A stretch of DNA of 64,000 nt, from assembly GCA_964020975.1 (NCBI GenBank), contig OZ026629.1:47477530-47541529 (forward strand), read 5' to 3'. Shown here one piece after another: positions 10,617 to 22,777 of the stretch (within the stretch, counting starts at the first letter, position 1; each line of letters begins with the position of its first letter). The notes beneath the pieces were generated by a model. It was not told where the DNA came from and did no database searches. It saw nothing but the letters and a program-made list of their open reading frames with translations. Both the position numbers and the translations under genes were made by a program. Origin of the DNA: Hermodice carunculata (taxonomy: Eukaryota; Annelida; Polychaeta; Eunicida; Amphinomidae).

Positions 10617-10994
10617 AGCTCTACCATCATTCAAAGACTCTCAGTTTCGTAACTCTTTACTCTTCTACTGTTAATTACACATATTTAGTTTGCGTAATAT
10701 GTATAAACTCATTTTATATTCATACTTGACGTTTTATGTCAGAAAGCGGACATTTAAAGTAGTTTCAGAGCAATCATCGTTTTATCATGTAGGAGTGGCA
10801 TGCCAGTATTAAGTTACAGCGTCACCCTACATCTTGCTATAGCGTGTAAACTAATGGAGTAGGCTTGTTTGTGCTTTCGAAGGTTTTATGAATCACTAAT
10901 TTCTCTTTATTTCTAAATACATATCTGGAACTTTGCAGATGTCGTCTCACACGAGAACCAATCAAGTAGCAGGTTAAACTTGATTTTAGACTAG

Positions 10995-11345
10995 TTACTG
11001 AAACTTCAAAATTTGGAAAGTTTGGCCTACTTCATCGATTTCAAGCTACAAGAGCGCATTGTAATTCAACTTTATTTAGAATCCATACGCTTGTGGAGTT
11101 TGATATTTTGGCCATAAAACAAGGTCTTTGAGAAGCAACGTCTGCAAAAATCTCGTGTACATTAGTCTTATAGTTTTAAAGAAGTTCGGCCAACTTCATA
11201 GATTTCAAGCTGCAAGAGGACATTTCAATTCAACTTTATTTAAAATCCATATGTTTGTAGAGTTAGGTATTTTGGCCATAAAACAAGATCTTTCAGGAGT
11301 AACGTCTGCAAAAATTTCGTTTACAATAGTCTTATAGTTTTAAAG
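10995..11345 (+). repeat. Tandem duplication of a ~170-bp unit
   Basis: The unit AGTTTGGCCTACTTCATCGA … CATAAAACAAGGTCTTT … AGTCTTATAGTTTTAAAGAA near 11013-11175 is repeated at about 11183-11345 with modest divergence. No coding content. Confidence 0.75.
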
Positions 11346-11624
11346 AAACATTACAATTTCTATGTCTATCAAAGCACATTATAAAGGGCAGAGGTGAAGT
11401 GGACATAGGTTCAGATATCTTTTTGGGTGTCCTCATGAACGTCCGCGCTCTTCACATATATATGACTGATCATGATTTTGTAAGGAGTGGAAGCTCCGAA
11501 TAAAAGTCTGAAAGATCGGTGCTGGTTTATCCTTGGGGTGGAAGGAGATGGGTGGCATGGTGAGAGCAAGGTGGTTAGTGTCGGCATAGACGCATTTAAG
11601 AGATTCCCCCCAAGATCCCATACA

Positions 11625-12225
11625 ACAATAGATAGATAATGTCATTCCAACTTTTACCAGAGGGTTATTGACCATTGTGCATCTAATGAATTTAAAACAA
11701 AACTTGTAGCAATTTAAATTATGCTAATTAGTAGCATTTGAAATTTTAAATCTTGAATATCTTCAACACTATCATAGATAGATATGTCATTTCAACTTCT
11801 AATAGGGGATTATTGACCATTGCACGTGTAATGAATGTAAAACAAAAGTTGTAGCAATTTAAATTATGCTGATTAGCAGTATTTGAAATTTTCAATCTTG
11901 AATATCTTCAAAATTATAATAGATAGAGATGTCATTCCAACTTCTACTAAGATTTCTTTTACCATTGCACATCTGATAAATTAAAAACAAAAGTTGTAGC
12001 AATTTGAATCATACCAAGTAGCACTTGTGAAAATTTTAAATCTTGAATAACTGAAAAGCTATAGTAGATAGAGATGCCATTCCAACTTCTTCACCTATGT
12101 TATGGACTAGTACGCATCTGATCAATTGGTAACGAAGGCTGCATAAATTTCAATTTTGCAAATTACGGGCATTTGAAATTTCAAATCTTGAATATCTTCA
12201 AAAGTATGCACACAAGACAGATTTG
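11625..12225 (+). repeat. Helitron-like element core: ~145-bp tandem monomers (four copies)
   Basis: Four monomers each carry CATTCCAACTT, then a CATCTRATGAA word, AAACAAAAGTTGTAGCAATTT, GCAAATTA and AATCTTGAATATCTTCAAAA. The CCAACTT word recurs near 11645, 11790, 11935 and 12077, so the period is 141-147 bp. The same monomer forms the array at 55.4-57.5 kb. No hairpin terminus is seen at its downstream edge. Confidence 0.75.
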
Positions 12226-12396
12226 TTCAGGTCTCTTATCGGTGGTGACCCCCAGTGAGAGATAATAAAAATGCAATAAAGTCTGAAGGTTGACTCTGCC
12301 ATCAAAAATATAAAAGTTAGACCCACCATTAACTTCCATTTATATATTTTATGTGCAGCTGATTGATCCAGTTAAATGAAGTAAAATGAAGCAAAT

Positions 12397-12801
12397 TCAG
12401 TTTCTGGGTGTATGTATACAAGCATTGGATCTGAATTGAAGCTGAGACTGGGAATTACTAGTTTCATATTGGCGCAAGGCCAGTTGCCTAGCAACAGACC
12501 GGGCATGTTGGTGAAAGTGGAACCACAGAGAAGGGATGGAAGATGCAGTGTGGCTTTGAGTAATATGTTGTCTACCTGAGCTGTGACAGAGCTCTATTTT
12601 TGGATGCTGCCGCTTAGTGTAACTCCTGTATGCACACTGGCAGGTTGTGCCTGCATGAGATACACCAGACAGGCTTGCACACAAGCTTGGTTGGGCTGTG
12701 TAAAACATACTTCTGGGATTACACAGAGGTTTATGTAGTACAATTGGACTTATGTTGAATGAGAGTACTTTGAGGCAATTTGACAAAGTATTTTCCATCA
12801 T
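12397..12801 (-). other. Open frame of 134 codons, function not recognised
   Basis: A minus-strand frame (MMENTLSNCLKVLSFN…) without recognisable domain or splice context. Composition is rich in Ser, His and Gln. It is most likely fortuitous or repeat-derived. Listed only because this stretch holds nothing else. Confidence 0.15.
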
Positions 12802-12924
12802 CCAAGAGATAAGTTGGGTGCATTGAAATAAGACTTGGAGCTTGTTACACTGAGACTACTTTTTGCAAAGTGTTGCTCTCCAACATTGTTCCTGAAAACC
12901 AGTTGATTACACAAACTGGTTGTA

Positions 12925-13190
12925 TCTGTTATACACTGTAGTACTGAAGTGCCCATTGTACACTGTCATAACATTCTCGTACTGATCATACACTGTAGTA
13001 CTGAAGTACCCATTCTACACTTTTGTAACGTTGTTGTACCGATCATACACTTAGTACCGAAGTGCCCATTGTACACTACCTTAGCATTGTCGTTGAGATC
13101 ATACACTGTTGTACTTGAATTACCCATTCTACATTGTTGTACCGATAATACACTGTAGTGCTGAAATACCAATTGTACATTGTCATACCA
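12925..13190 (+). repeat. ~63-bp minisatellite, about four copies
   Basis: Units of the form ATACACTGTAGTACTGAAGT … CCCATTSTACACT … GTACCGATC repeat with a period near 60-65 bp and moderate divergence. Confidence 0.8.
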
Positions 13191-13203
13191 ATAAGTTTTG
13201 ACG

Positions 13204-13284
13204 ACACACACACTGATTTGCTATGCAGTAAATCATCTTTTCTAGTTATGTCTGGGTACCAACCCAGACATTTTGTTTTTCCAA

Positions 13285-13356
<72 letters not shown>

Positions 13357-13620
13357 CCACCAAACTTGCCATTAGGACTGACCCACCAGTGAAATTAGGC
13401 ACCTGACTTGAAATAGTCATGATGATTAAAATTATGCAAATTATGGGCAATTAAAATTTTAAAAGCTTTATATATTCAAAACTATTATAGATAGACACAA
13501 AGTTTTGACTTACACATATAGGTTTGAGACATCTGGCAAATCCAGTAGCATGCAAACAAAAGTTGGGGGATTTTAATGTATGCTAAATTCGGTTGATTTC
13601 CCAACAATCCACATTTTGAC
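13204..13620 (+). mobile_element. Helitron-like element part: hairpin, palindrome, (TC)n, one monomer
   Basis: A hairpin (TGATTTGCT at 13214-13222, AGTAAATCA at 13227-13235, one mismatch) is followed by CTAG at 13242-13245. Then comes a perfect 10-bp stem (ATGTCTGGGT 13248-13257, ACCCAGACAT 13262-13271), the (TC)n tract, and CACCAAACTTGCC … ACCAGTGAAATT. About one ~147-bp monomer follows. The order hairpin, pyrimidine tract, ACCAAACTTG, monomer also occurs at 56289-56560. Confidence 0.65.
13289..13352 (+). repeat. (TC)n microsatellite
   Basis: About 31 uninterrupted TC units within the Helitron-like segment. Confidence 0.97.
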
Positions 13621-14580
13621 CTGGGCTTCTGCTGTACTGCATGTTACAAGCCTCCATGGAGCTAGGCAACCATTTTGCATTCATGATACTTGAACCTGTC
13701 TCATAGGCAGCCTTCTAGCCATGCCTGCTAGGTGTTTGGTTTGAAAGGTTTGGGTCTTATGGCAAATGGCAGGTGGGGGGACTCCAAACAACTGTGTAAT
13801 GAGGTTCTCAATAAAATACAGAGAATCTCTTTCTGTTCATGCAAGAAACATATCTGCTGCATGTGCACACACTATGCTGGACAGAGCTGTAAGTGCACCA
13901 TAACTGAGACTGACCAGTGTCCTAGCTGGTCTGTTTTCGCCTGAGACTAAGAGTCTGCTGTTCTTATCAGTCCCAAGGGATCAGAGGGAATGGACTTCTG
14001 GGCAGAAGAAGCCCCGGTGTACCCTCTGTTAAAAATAGACTACATACAGAGCTGAGTTTGCCAGAACCATCAAAGTCTCAACTTACAGTCTTCAATGACT
14101 GTTTTCACAACTTGGTGAATTTTGAAAAAGTGTGTGAATTTGTGTCATCTCAATGGACACTATCATGTCTTTGTTTTCTTGTAACCAGTGAGATGAAGCC
14201 TGTTCTTCATAGCCAATACTGAGTCGGTATAGTGCATGTCTCAGTTCACAGTCAGGTACATGTACATGTAGTTTTGTGACAGCATGTTAAAATTTGTTTG
14301 TGTTATAAAGCTACAAAGACAGTTTTGTTCGCATGTATACACATCCCTCTGAATTATAAGGACACTGTACATGCCCATATACTCATCAATACTGCCCAGA
14401 AGGGCTGATCCTCTCAGGAGCGGGCACTTTTCTCTGGTCGCGAGGGTGGCCACTGTAGAGAGGTTTCACTGTACAGCGGTACCTGCAATTTAAGACCACC
14501 CCTAATGCCAAAAAACGTGGTCACATAGGACAGGTGGTCTTTCATCTTAGATAAATTAACAAAGAAATAAAAGGCCAATG
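13621..14580. other. No gene recognised
   Basis: No exon or coding element recognised. A segment ending at 14474 in GAGGTTTCACTGTA is the complement of the MITE end CAGTGAAACCTC seen at 9077. Another family end, CAGCGGTACCTGC, starts at 14476, so degenerate MITE copies probably abut here. Confidence 0.4.
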
Positions 14581-14620
<40 letters not shown>

Positions 14621-14639
14621 TCCTTCCTTCTTTCTTTCT
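14581..14639 (+). repeat. (TTTC)n microsatellite
   Basis: About 14 TTTC units with a few CCTTCC interruptions, directly preceding a Helitron-like 3' end. Confidence 0.95.
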
Positions 14640-14772
14640 AATTTTAATTATAAAAACCAGGCTAATAGACGAAATTTAGATTATGTTGAACAATGTCAAA
14701 GTGTAGCATTTCAAACTTTGCATTTTGAAGGCACCTAGGCAGATTTGCTGTGAAGCAAATCTTCTTTACTAG
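14640..14772 (+). mobile_element. Helitron-like element 3' end with hairpin and CTAG
   Basis: The block TTTAGATTATGTTGAACAAT … GCATTTTGAAGGCACC is shared with 57460-57530. It leads into a perfect 9-bp stem (AGATTTGCT 14741-14749, AGCAAATCT 14754-14762, GTGA loop). Six bases later comes CTAG (14769-14772) followed by T. A short 3' hairpin followed by CTRR and insertion before T is the signature of Helitron termini. Confidence 0.7.
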
Positions 14773-14785
14773 TTTTACCTTCATT

Positions 14786-17700
14786 TACAGACCTGAATAC
14801 TGTGCAACAAGATTGTTCAGGCTGACAAGCAATACTCTGCCAAAGCATAAAAAATTATAAATGGTTCACAGTAGTGGAGCATGTAATTCTACGAACTTTA
14901 TATCCGTAGGTTGATAAGAATCAGAAAATGTGAAGATCATATCAAACATTTATATGTACTTACTTAAATTTAAAGCTGGATAGTCACGGGCGTAAATAAT
15001 ATATACATTAAAATCCGCTGTGGGCGAGACTGAGCAGCGTGAAGGGAGAAACCGTTACGCGTAGGACTATATTCCGCTGAGATTTATTTAACAGCTTGAT
15101 TATTAACTGTGACATGTACAGAATAGTTTTTTTTTTAAATGACATTTAGTCTTATACTGTTCGATTTACGCATAAAATAATCGATCATTTTCAAGCGCAT
15201 AGTCTGTAAAATATTTAACCCACTTACAATTTTTTGTGCTCCAGGTGGGAATGTTTCGTGGTGCAAGACCATTTTCATACATAAAAACTGTTTATACGTA
15301 TACAAAATTGTCTGTTATATTGACATGGTGAGGACTAGTCAGTTGTGGAAAGTAGAGTATAATGGACCTGGAGGACATGCCAACCATGTTATTTCCTGAT
15401 ACAGATTTTCGTTACAAGAATTTCGAGTTGCGCCATTTACCATGCGAGCAGCGGCAAAGTGAACCTGTTTTGTCTGTCTTTATAATGTATTGACGCATGG
15501 CATCCATAATACACCCGCACACACCAGCAAAGGTTTAACAGGTGTAGAGTTCTCAACAAAAAGATAGTACTACTTTCAGGTATTAGTTTGAGACGCCACA
15601 ATGTGGTCTGCAGACAGGATTTGCAGAACGCAATAAATTCAGGGACAGACATACCCGCACGCATGCGGATAATTGACATACATACACGCACGCATGCGCA
15701 TATATTGACACACATACACGCACGCATGCATGCATATATTGCAGGTGTAAACTGAGCAACTGTTGAATGGACTCTGCAGGACTGGTTTTGCTATACACGG
15801 CACTAAAGCAAGTCACACAAACTTCTGAATGTCTTTTCATTCATTAAAACATATCGTAAACATTAAGTGACAGGACTATTCGGGCCAAGAAAATAATTTT
15901 GTTTACCATGCATGCTGTTACATTATGTGAGTGACACCTGTGGAACATGTCCCATTTAAAAATCAGTTTCATTTAAAATTAATTTGATGTTGCATATCAG
16001 TATCAGTATGGATCAGTCACTCATTGCCAGCTGGTGATCATGGTTTCTCTCGTCATCTTCCAATGTGGTGCCCTTTCCTTCGAATCTCTTTACACCGGCC
16101 ATTTTGAACTGAAGTGAATCTCCATGGATTACATTTGTAAACCAGTGAATGCCCATTTATTACATTTGCAAATCACAACAAAGAGAAAGGCTTGTCATTA
16201 GTGATATTGTAAAAAAATAGGATCAGATATGGCAGAATCGGGTCTTATGGCCACTGCCCTATTTTCCTGAAATCTTATTATAAACACATAAAATAAAAGT
16301 GCTTATTCAACTTTATGCTCTTCCTAAGAACACTGTTGAACAAATACTTTATTTTTATGGGCCCATCACATAAAAGAGGGCAGTAATTATGATCCTCTGA
16401 CCCTCGTGTTTGACCTCATTTTGTGAAAATGGTTAGCATAACAGATGTAAAGCTTCAGGTTAAATATTATTTCTAAAATCTTGACGTACAGGATGGATAA
16501 TCATATCCACAGTTGTTAAGTATGCACCAGAAAGTCAGAATTATAGGCTTATTGTATCCATAGAATAATACCGCAAATGATGATAGTGGATGGAAAATGT
16601 GGCCGCCATGTTGCTGCATTTGTGCCAAAAATGTCTGACTGGCCTGTCGAGCCTGCTTGGTATCTCATTGCTGGGGTTGGTTACAAAGCCACAAGGGAAA
16701 ATCACTTTATCACTGGTAACAAGGACCTTTCAAATATATCCAGTCATTGATTTGAATAGGGTTTCTCAGATGTACTTTGTTACTGGTAACCCGTCACACC
16801 CTGTCTGACTGGTCCTTGGATAAATGCAAGGGCTACCTTCGTAGTGATTGTTCAAATACCAAATCTAGCTGTCTACTCCTTTGAAATGTGTGCCACTTCT
16901 GTCTGGTTTCTCATCACTGCTGACTTGTTCATTTGCATGTTCATGTCAACTTAAAAAGAGAACCATTTAGATAGCTCGATTACAATTATTGAGCATTATG
17001 TAGGAGAATACAGGATATATACGAATAAGATGCCCCTAATATTCTGGGCGCATGAAGACATTCATTACAAGATACAAAGATTGCCACGTACCTCTCAAAA
17101 GGAACGCCCTAGCTACTGTATGTCATTGTAGAGCACGATGGGACTTATCTTTTGAGATGTAAACATGTGTAAGTACAAATGTGACTTTAACGCAGGCTGT
17201 TAATGTCATCTGTGTATATATACAAGCTGCACAGTGCACACTTTGACACCAGTCATGGGACATTGCTGTATATACAAATCGCACATTCGTCATAAAACAT
17301 TCGGCCTTTTATTGGTGGAAATCCAATGGGGGCGTGTCGCTCACTCGTCCTTCATAACTGACGCGCTGCTGTCATCAACTGCCCAGGAAGTAGGCTTTAT
17401 TAGGGCGAGAACATATAAGGTAAAGAGCTTGTTCCTTTAAAAAGTCATCCCACGTAATAACCCTGCAAAGTCACAAAATATATATGAAATTAACATGATA
17501 AATTGTTTCTCAATAATTATTGCTTTATTTCATAGTAAATCACACTGAATAAAACCTGTGAGACCGACGTCATTGTTGGTGAGGTATCACAATCATATCC
17601 TAACTGAACTAAAGGTATCTCATACGACACGTTTCTCTTTTGAACACAGACTCGAATCGGTGCCTTTTTGTTAATAACTTAAGTTTTTTTGATGAAATAA
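14786..17700. other. No gene recognised
   Basis: No exon with splice and homology support was seen on either strand. 15640-15735 holds impure ACGCACGCATGC-type repeats. Open frames here are short and have no familiar motif. Confidence 0.4.
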
Positions 17701-17790
17701 TTTGCAGCAAAATGCAGTGGCGTAGGAAACGGGGACAGAGGGTGCCGCCCCCCCCCCCCCCCCCCCATAATTGGCCAGGAGAGGCCAGGC
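17701..17790 (+). repeat. Poly(C) junction in a GGCGTAG-type repeat
   Basis: AGTGGCGTAGGAAACGGGG followed by a 19-base C run and GGCCAGGCCCCTC. A similar arrangement (GGCCCGTAGCCACGG … CCCCCCCCCC) is at 20848-20920. Probably the end of an unclassified interspersed repeat. Confidence 0.4.
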
Positions 17791-18119
17791 CCCTCAAAAT
17801 CAAAATGTATTTGACAAAATTAAACAGTGATTTAATTCAGCATAAAGGAAGTACAAAACAAATATTGAGTGTGAAACAACGATCCAGCTACGTTACAGCA
17901 TTGTAAGCGTACTTCTTGTGCTCAGATTAAAAACAATACTACGATGGGCATGGTGTTGTACTTGTATATATCAACTTTGATACAAAAAGCTGCAAACATC
18001 CTATTTTTTTTCGACTTGATCCCGCAAAATCAGTAGTTGTGGAAAAGGCTTTGTTATCCTAGGATTTATGGTTGTATGTATTAATGTCTGATGGGAAAAT
18101 GTGCCAGGAAGTAAACACA

Positions 18120-19575
18120 CAGCTATCTGTAGGTTAAACCCCCAGGGGCTATCGGTAGCAAGCAGCTACCCACGACAGTTACAAGCTTGCCTAATTGTAC
18201 TTTATATCTGGGTACGAAATATATTTTGATTGCACTCTCTTGACTTAAATACTAATGACTTTCATTTTTTTCTAACTTGCCTTACAAATTTTGCTGTTAA
18301 TATCCAAAGATTATTAGAAAGTTTGGCTACAATAATTTTACAGATTTTAGACTTGCCTGTTTTGCTACATAATTTTATCATTTGGCATCATCCAACATGA
18401 AAGTGAATATTAAAACATATTCACTTTCAGACATTTTAGGCTTGCATGTTTTCTGCCAGGTTAACACCCCCCCCCCCCCCGACTATCGGTAGCAAGCAGC
18501 GGCCGACGACAGTTATAAGTTTGCCTAATTGTACTTAAAATCGTGTTGAGAAAAATTATGTTTTGATGACATGTTTTTGACATAAATGCTAATGACTTTC
18601 ATTCTCTTCTGAATTGCCTAAATGCACATTGACTCAATATTAAAAAATACTCAAAATTGACAATTTTCTCAAATGTCACAAGCTTGACACATTACGTCGA
18701 AACATTGACTCAGGGTTGGCAGTGAAATAGAGCTTAATTGCTCGGCATTTTCAAAGTGAGGAGCAGGTGTCATCATGGGGTTTGTTTTACATTTTACATT
18801 GTGTTACATTTCTGATGCAGGATGTCCATTGCTGCAGTATTTGTTAGGGTTTCCCTTGGTTTGTACAGGTGATCTGGCTGCAACTGTTTATTTTACAATC
18901 ACTGGGACTGAGAATAATGCCCCCGTTTGTTTCTACTTCACTTATACACTGGCAGGTGGTTTAACTAGGACAAGCTATCCAGCAATAAAGGGTACATAAT
19001 GGTTCAGGGGTAAGTCAAATCGTTCTTATCTGAACCTGTACTGTACAAATTTAGTAATTCTGGTCTGTTTGACAGGTATTTTTCTCTCATACTAAAGCTC
19101 TGCATTCATAAGCAAGACTGCACGTATGCATTTATAAGCAAGACTGCACGTATGCATTTATAAGCAAAACTGCACGTATGCATTTATAAGCAAGACTGCA
19201 AATATGCATTTATAAGCAAGACTGCGCGTATTTAGCTAATTCATCATTTGCCTTGTTCATATTTATTCATTATTTTGTGAGTTGTCTTTGCTGAATACTT
19301 ACAAGGAGCCGCTACTCGGAGAGACATGTACGGGTATAGGCTCCGAAACACGTTCTGAGTTGTTAACCGCTGAAGACCCTTTAATTTATTTGGGCTATTA
19401 CAGCCTAGGTAAAAATTCCACAGAAGAACGTGTGCAATATGGACAATAGTACTTCCACGTGTATATATGATAGACAGTGACAGGTTAGCTTATGGAGAGT
19501 AAAGAGTTCGGACTGCGAGATAGGGTAACGGCTACTTGGAAGTGGTTCTGGACAAAAAGACACAAATACAACACT
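18120..19575 (+). repeat. 1.4-kb interspersed repeat, plus-strand copy
   Basis: It starts at AACCCCCAGGGGCTATCGGT and ends at GACACAAATACAA. The whole length is matched in inverse orientation at 36935-38340, and the last ~135 bases at 41957-42085. Internally, the block CTATCGGTAGCAAGCAGC … GCCTAATTGTACTT … CTAATGACTTTCATT occurs twice, about 335 bp apart. No coding frame is recognised. The shared end and the short third copy suggest 5'-truncated retroposed copies, perhaps the 3' untranslated region of a LINE or Penelope-like element. Confidence 0.75.
19106..19230 (+). repeat. ~27-bp tandem repeat within the 1.4-kb element
   Basis: Five copies of GCATTTATAAGCAAGACTGC plus ACGTAT. The inverse copy near 37255-37280 has only about one, so this is a local expansion in the plus-strand copy. 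Confidence 0.85.
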
Positions 19576-19619
19576 ACTAATTAACTGTGAATTGTTTTCT
19601 TTCATCGCATACAATGATA

Positions 19620-22600
19620 AGAAAAGTGAACTGTGGAAGGTCTTTCAGCTTTTGTAACTTGAGTTAATTCCTTGGTCCAGGTAGCTTCACTCGGGCTGGA
19701 TTGGGCAACCAGTCCAGCTTGGGTGAAGTTCCTGAACCTCTTAATTAATTCATATTATTTCAATAACATAACTAAAGGTTTCTGCAGTCATAGTCAGAAT
19801 GATACTTATAAGATGCAACTTAGATGCCTTGGAAACTAAAGTGTGATATTATTGTGAAATCATATTACTTATGGTATCTATATGTGTAACACACCGCCAT
19901 ATGTTTTATGTCACTTTGTGAAGTACTTATCCGTATGTATTTATTTTTGGCCTATACCTCGGTTAGAGGTCGAGCAATAAAAGAACTTGAACTTGAAGTT
20001 AGCTGAGCACGGCCTGACAAATCAAAGACTGGGTGCACTAATCCCACCCTAATAAGTCAGGCATTGTGTTCTTACCCAGACCAAACTGTAACCCTGGAGC
20101 AGACCATAGGTCTTAGATTTCTACGTAATTTGGGTGATATAGTGAAATGTGTTTATGTGTAAAAGTACCCAAACCAAAAACTGTGACCTGCTTCCCACTG
20201 CATATGACTGAAAACAGCTAAACATCTCTCATCTTTTGTATTGTACTCCTACAGCTAACTTGTTACGCCTAATTTTTGAAAAATAATCATTTGCTTTAAG
20301 TCGAGGCTTGAATACTTAGGTAGAAAATTTGTTTTACCATCCTAGTTTTTAAAATAATGATGAGTTTTACTTGACTATTCGAACTATGTCTACTCAAGAT
20401 TCCATTATTTATAGTGATGCTAAATCACATTGATTCAATAATCCAATGCCTTTTCATTGTATGCTGTAATTTGAACAAATATAGTTTATGTTTCACTGGA
20501 AAGTGTGCATACCCACTGTGATTACAATGCGAGTCCGTACTATGACGTGTATTGTTTAATACTTTTCTTTGCGGAATATTATGATATGGTGCATTCAAGC
20601 GTGATATGATTTTTTTGTGTTTATGTGGTCAGATGCACCAAAACATCACTTGCCCCAACCCCAATAATCAATAGCTTGCAACACTTCTGAAATGATATCC
20701 TTTAATAAGAGAATCCAGTCAACAGTCAAAATGTCGAGAATTCAGAAATAAACCATTATTAGAGTTCCAATTTGTGGGCCTATTGCTGATGGGCTGTCTT
20801 AATTCCGTTCATTTTTCATATGTCTGGTGCACTATAATTTGTATCAGGCCCGTAGCCACGGGGTGTCGATCAATGCCCCCAATAGCGCCAAAAGGTCCAA
20901 TAGTACCCCCCCCCCAAAAAAACCAAATAAAAATCCCAAAACATAAACAACAAAAACGGAAAGAAAGAAGCAAGGTACCACTTTAAAAGACGTTTACAAT
21001 AATAAGTATCCTCTGCATAAGGTCCGCACAATAATTCATTTAACCAAGAGTACTCTTTGTTTTCTTATTGACTAGTATTATAGCACTTTAAAGAGCAAAC
21101 AAACAATTCATTTAGCAATTTTCACATTTTTTCAATTTGTCAAGACCTATTTAAGGTCCATGTGCGCATAACACTTTTCCTATTGGAAAGCATACTATTG
21201 ACCGAACCAACGAAAGAAAAAAAGTTGGACCTTTCAACTTGCTTTCAACTGTTTTTCTTGACCGCTATTTCATTTATTGCCGTTTTGTTAATACATCAAA
21301 CCCACCTTCTGGAATGCTCTTTTAGACAAAACTGAATGCGACCTTACTTTTTCTTTTATTGAAGGAATGAAAAAGAGCTTTTTTACATTCAGCATTTTGT
21401 TATGTCCAAATTTGGTTCTTTGAAATTCGGCCTTTAAGTTTTATGTGAAAACTGAGTTCAGCAATACTGGACCTTTTTAACCTTATTATGTATCCAATAT
21501 TGGACCTTTTCGATACACTTGGAGCAACTTAAGGTCCGAATTTAATAACGTCACTCAGAATTAAGCAGTATTATTTGTATGTCAGTCTGACTGGAAGACT
21601 GCCTTAAAGAAACAATTTTAATAGAAAATCAACAAATATAATAATGTATAAAGTAAAAAGGAAAAAATGAAGAAAAAAAAGAAGAAACAACGTACATAGA
21701 AAGAAGTAAAAAAAGAAAGACTGAACATACCAAGGAAAAAGTCAAAGCATTTAAATTAAGTGCATTTTTTTACCTTTTATCATATTGTTTTTAAGTACGT
21801 GTATGTACAGATAGCTGTCAGCTTTGCAAAAGGTCCACGTTCGCACAGTTCATTTAATAACCAGCTAGGATGTGTTCACAATGTATCTCATTATGGTAAA
21901 CCTTGTAAAATCATATGAGTGTTATGATATTTTTTTAGAGCTGTACCGCCGTCAAGACTAGTTTTAAGGTTATCTAGCTATGCCCGCCCTGGTAAACCGC
22001 AACCCCGTTAGAATTTTGCAGTTGAAAATGAAAGATCGTTTATTCACGGGATCTAAAATTGCAGAAGTTTCCCTCTTGGCAAGCACAATTGGTCAGCAAT
22101 CTGCATAGCGAAAAGGGACATTCACTGTGGAGCGATTTCAGAAAGACCCCCCGAATGATTCAAATAAATCATGTGTCAAGCTAAACGATCCAGGACACTT
22201 GAATTTTCATATGCTCTGTTTTTAAATATTGAGAACAACCAATCTAGTGTTACTTTATTCCAATGTCTAGTGACTTACTCTATTATTGTTGAAGTTGCTG
22301 TTTGCTAAGAACTTTACACTTGGACTGATTTTCAGAGAATGGTACGTGTAGCTGTGACCTGTGGCACAAATACACTAAATCGCTCACACACACTTTTTTG
22401 CAGTTCGCTAATATAAATAGTGGGGCAAGCTCATGTCTCCCTGGGCAAGTTGGGTACACATGTAACTTGCCCTCAGGCAAGTTACAAAAAGAAATCTAAT
22501 TTTACGCTAGTGACTATGGACCATAATGCCAAAGACTTGAACGAAAAAAGTACATAACCATTTGTTTTGGAAACAAGGCATACAAGCTATTTAGTATTTG
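19620..22600. other. No gene recognised
   Basis: 19950-20000 (AGAGGTCGAGCAATAAAAG then AACTTGAACTTGAAG) looks like a retroposon 3' tail. 20848-20990 has a poly(C) repeat junction. Words such as AAGGTCCGCACA and AAGGTCCACGTTCGCACA recur at 21018 and 21830. The last PHF24 exon would be expected in this direction but no matching acceptor-plus-frame was found. Confidence 0.35.
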
Positions 22601-22672
22601 GAGATAGGGGACATTGGCTGTAAAATGTCTGGGAGATGGAAGTTAGGAAGATGATATCTGTTTGTCACGTAC

Positions 22673-22777
22673 CCCTGTTGGTTGATGTCAGCGTCCATCA
22701 GTATCTTCGTATGCTGATCGACGTGCATGTTTAAAGATGTGCTGTCTCGTAGAAGCTGCATCCCATCTTGTGACGGC
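22673..22777 (-). CDS. PHF24: PHF24-like gene, exon after the second EF-hand
   Basis: Encodes PSQDGMQLLRDSTSLNM, then HVDQHTKILMDADINQQG. Acceptor TTGTCAG (22784-22778) and donor GTACGT (22672-22667) define 105 nt. The first G completes the AG|G arginine codon from the exon at 27692-27843, and the exon ends with two bases of the next codon. The polar linker is less conserved than the neighbours, as in vertebrate PHF24, where this stretch leads to a conserved C-terminal block. That last block is not found in the window. Assignment rests on the phase match and position more than on residue identity. Confidence 0.7.

Noticed and set aside
12397-12801. Minus-strand protein-coding gene of 134 codons
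   Set aside because: Composition and lack of any domain or splice support make chance more likely; kept only as a low-confidence note.
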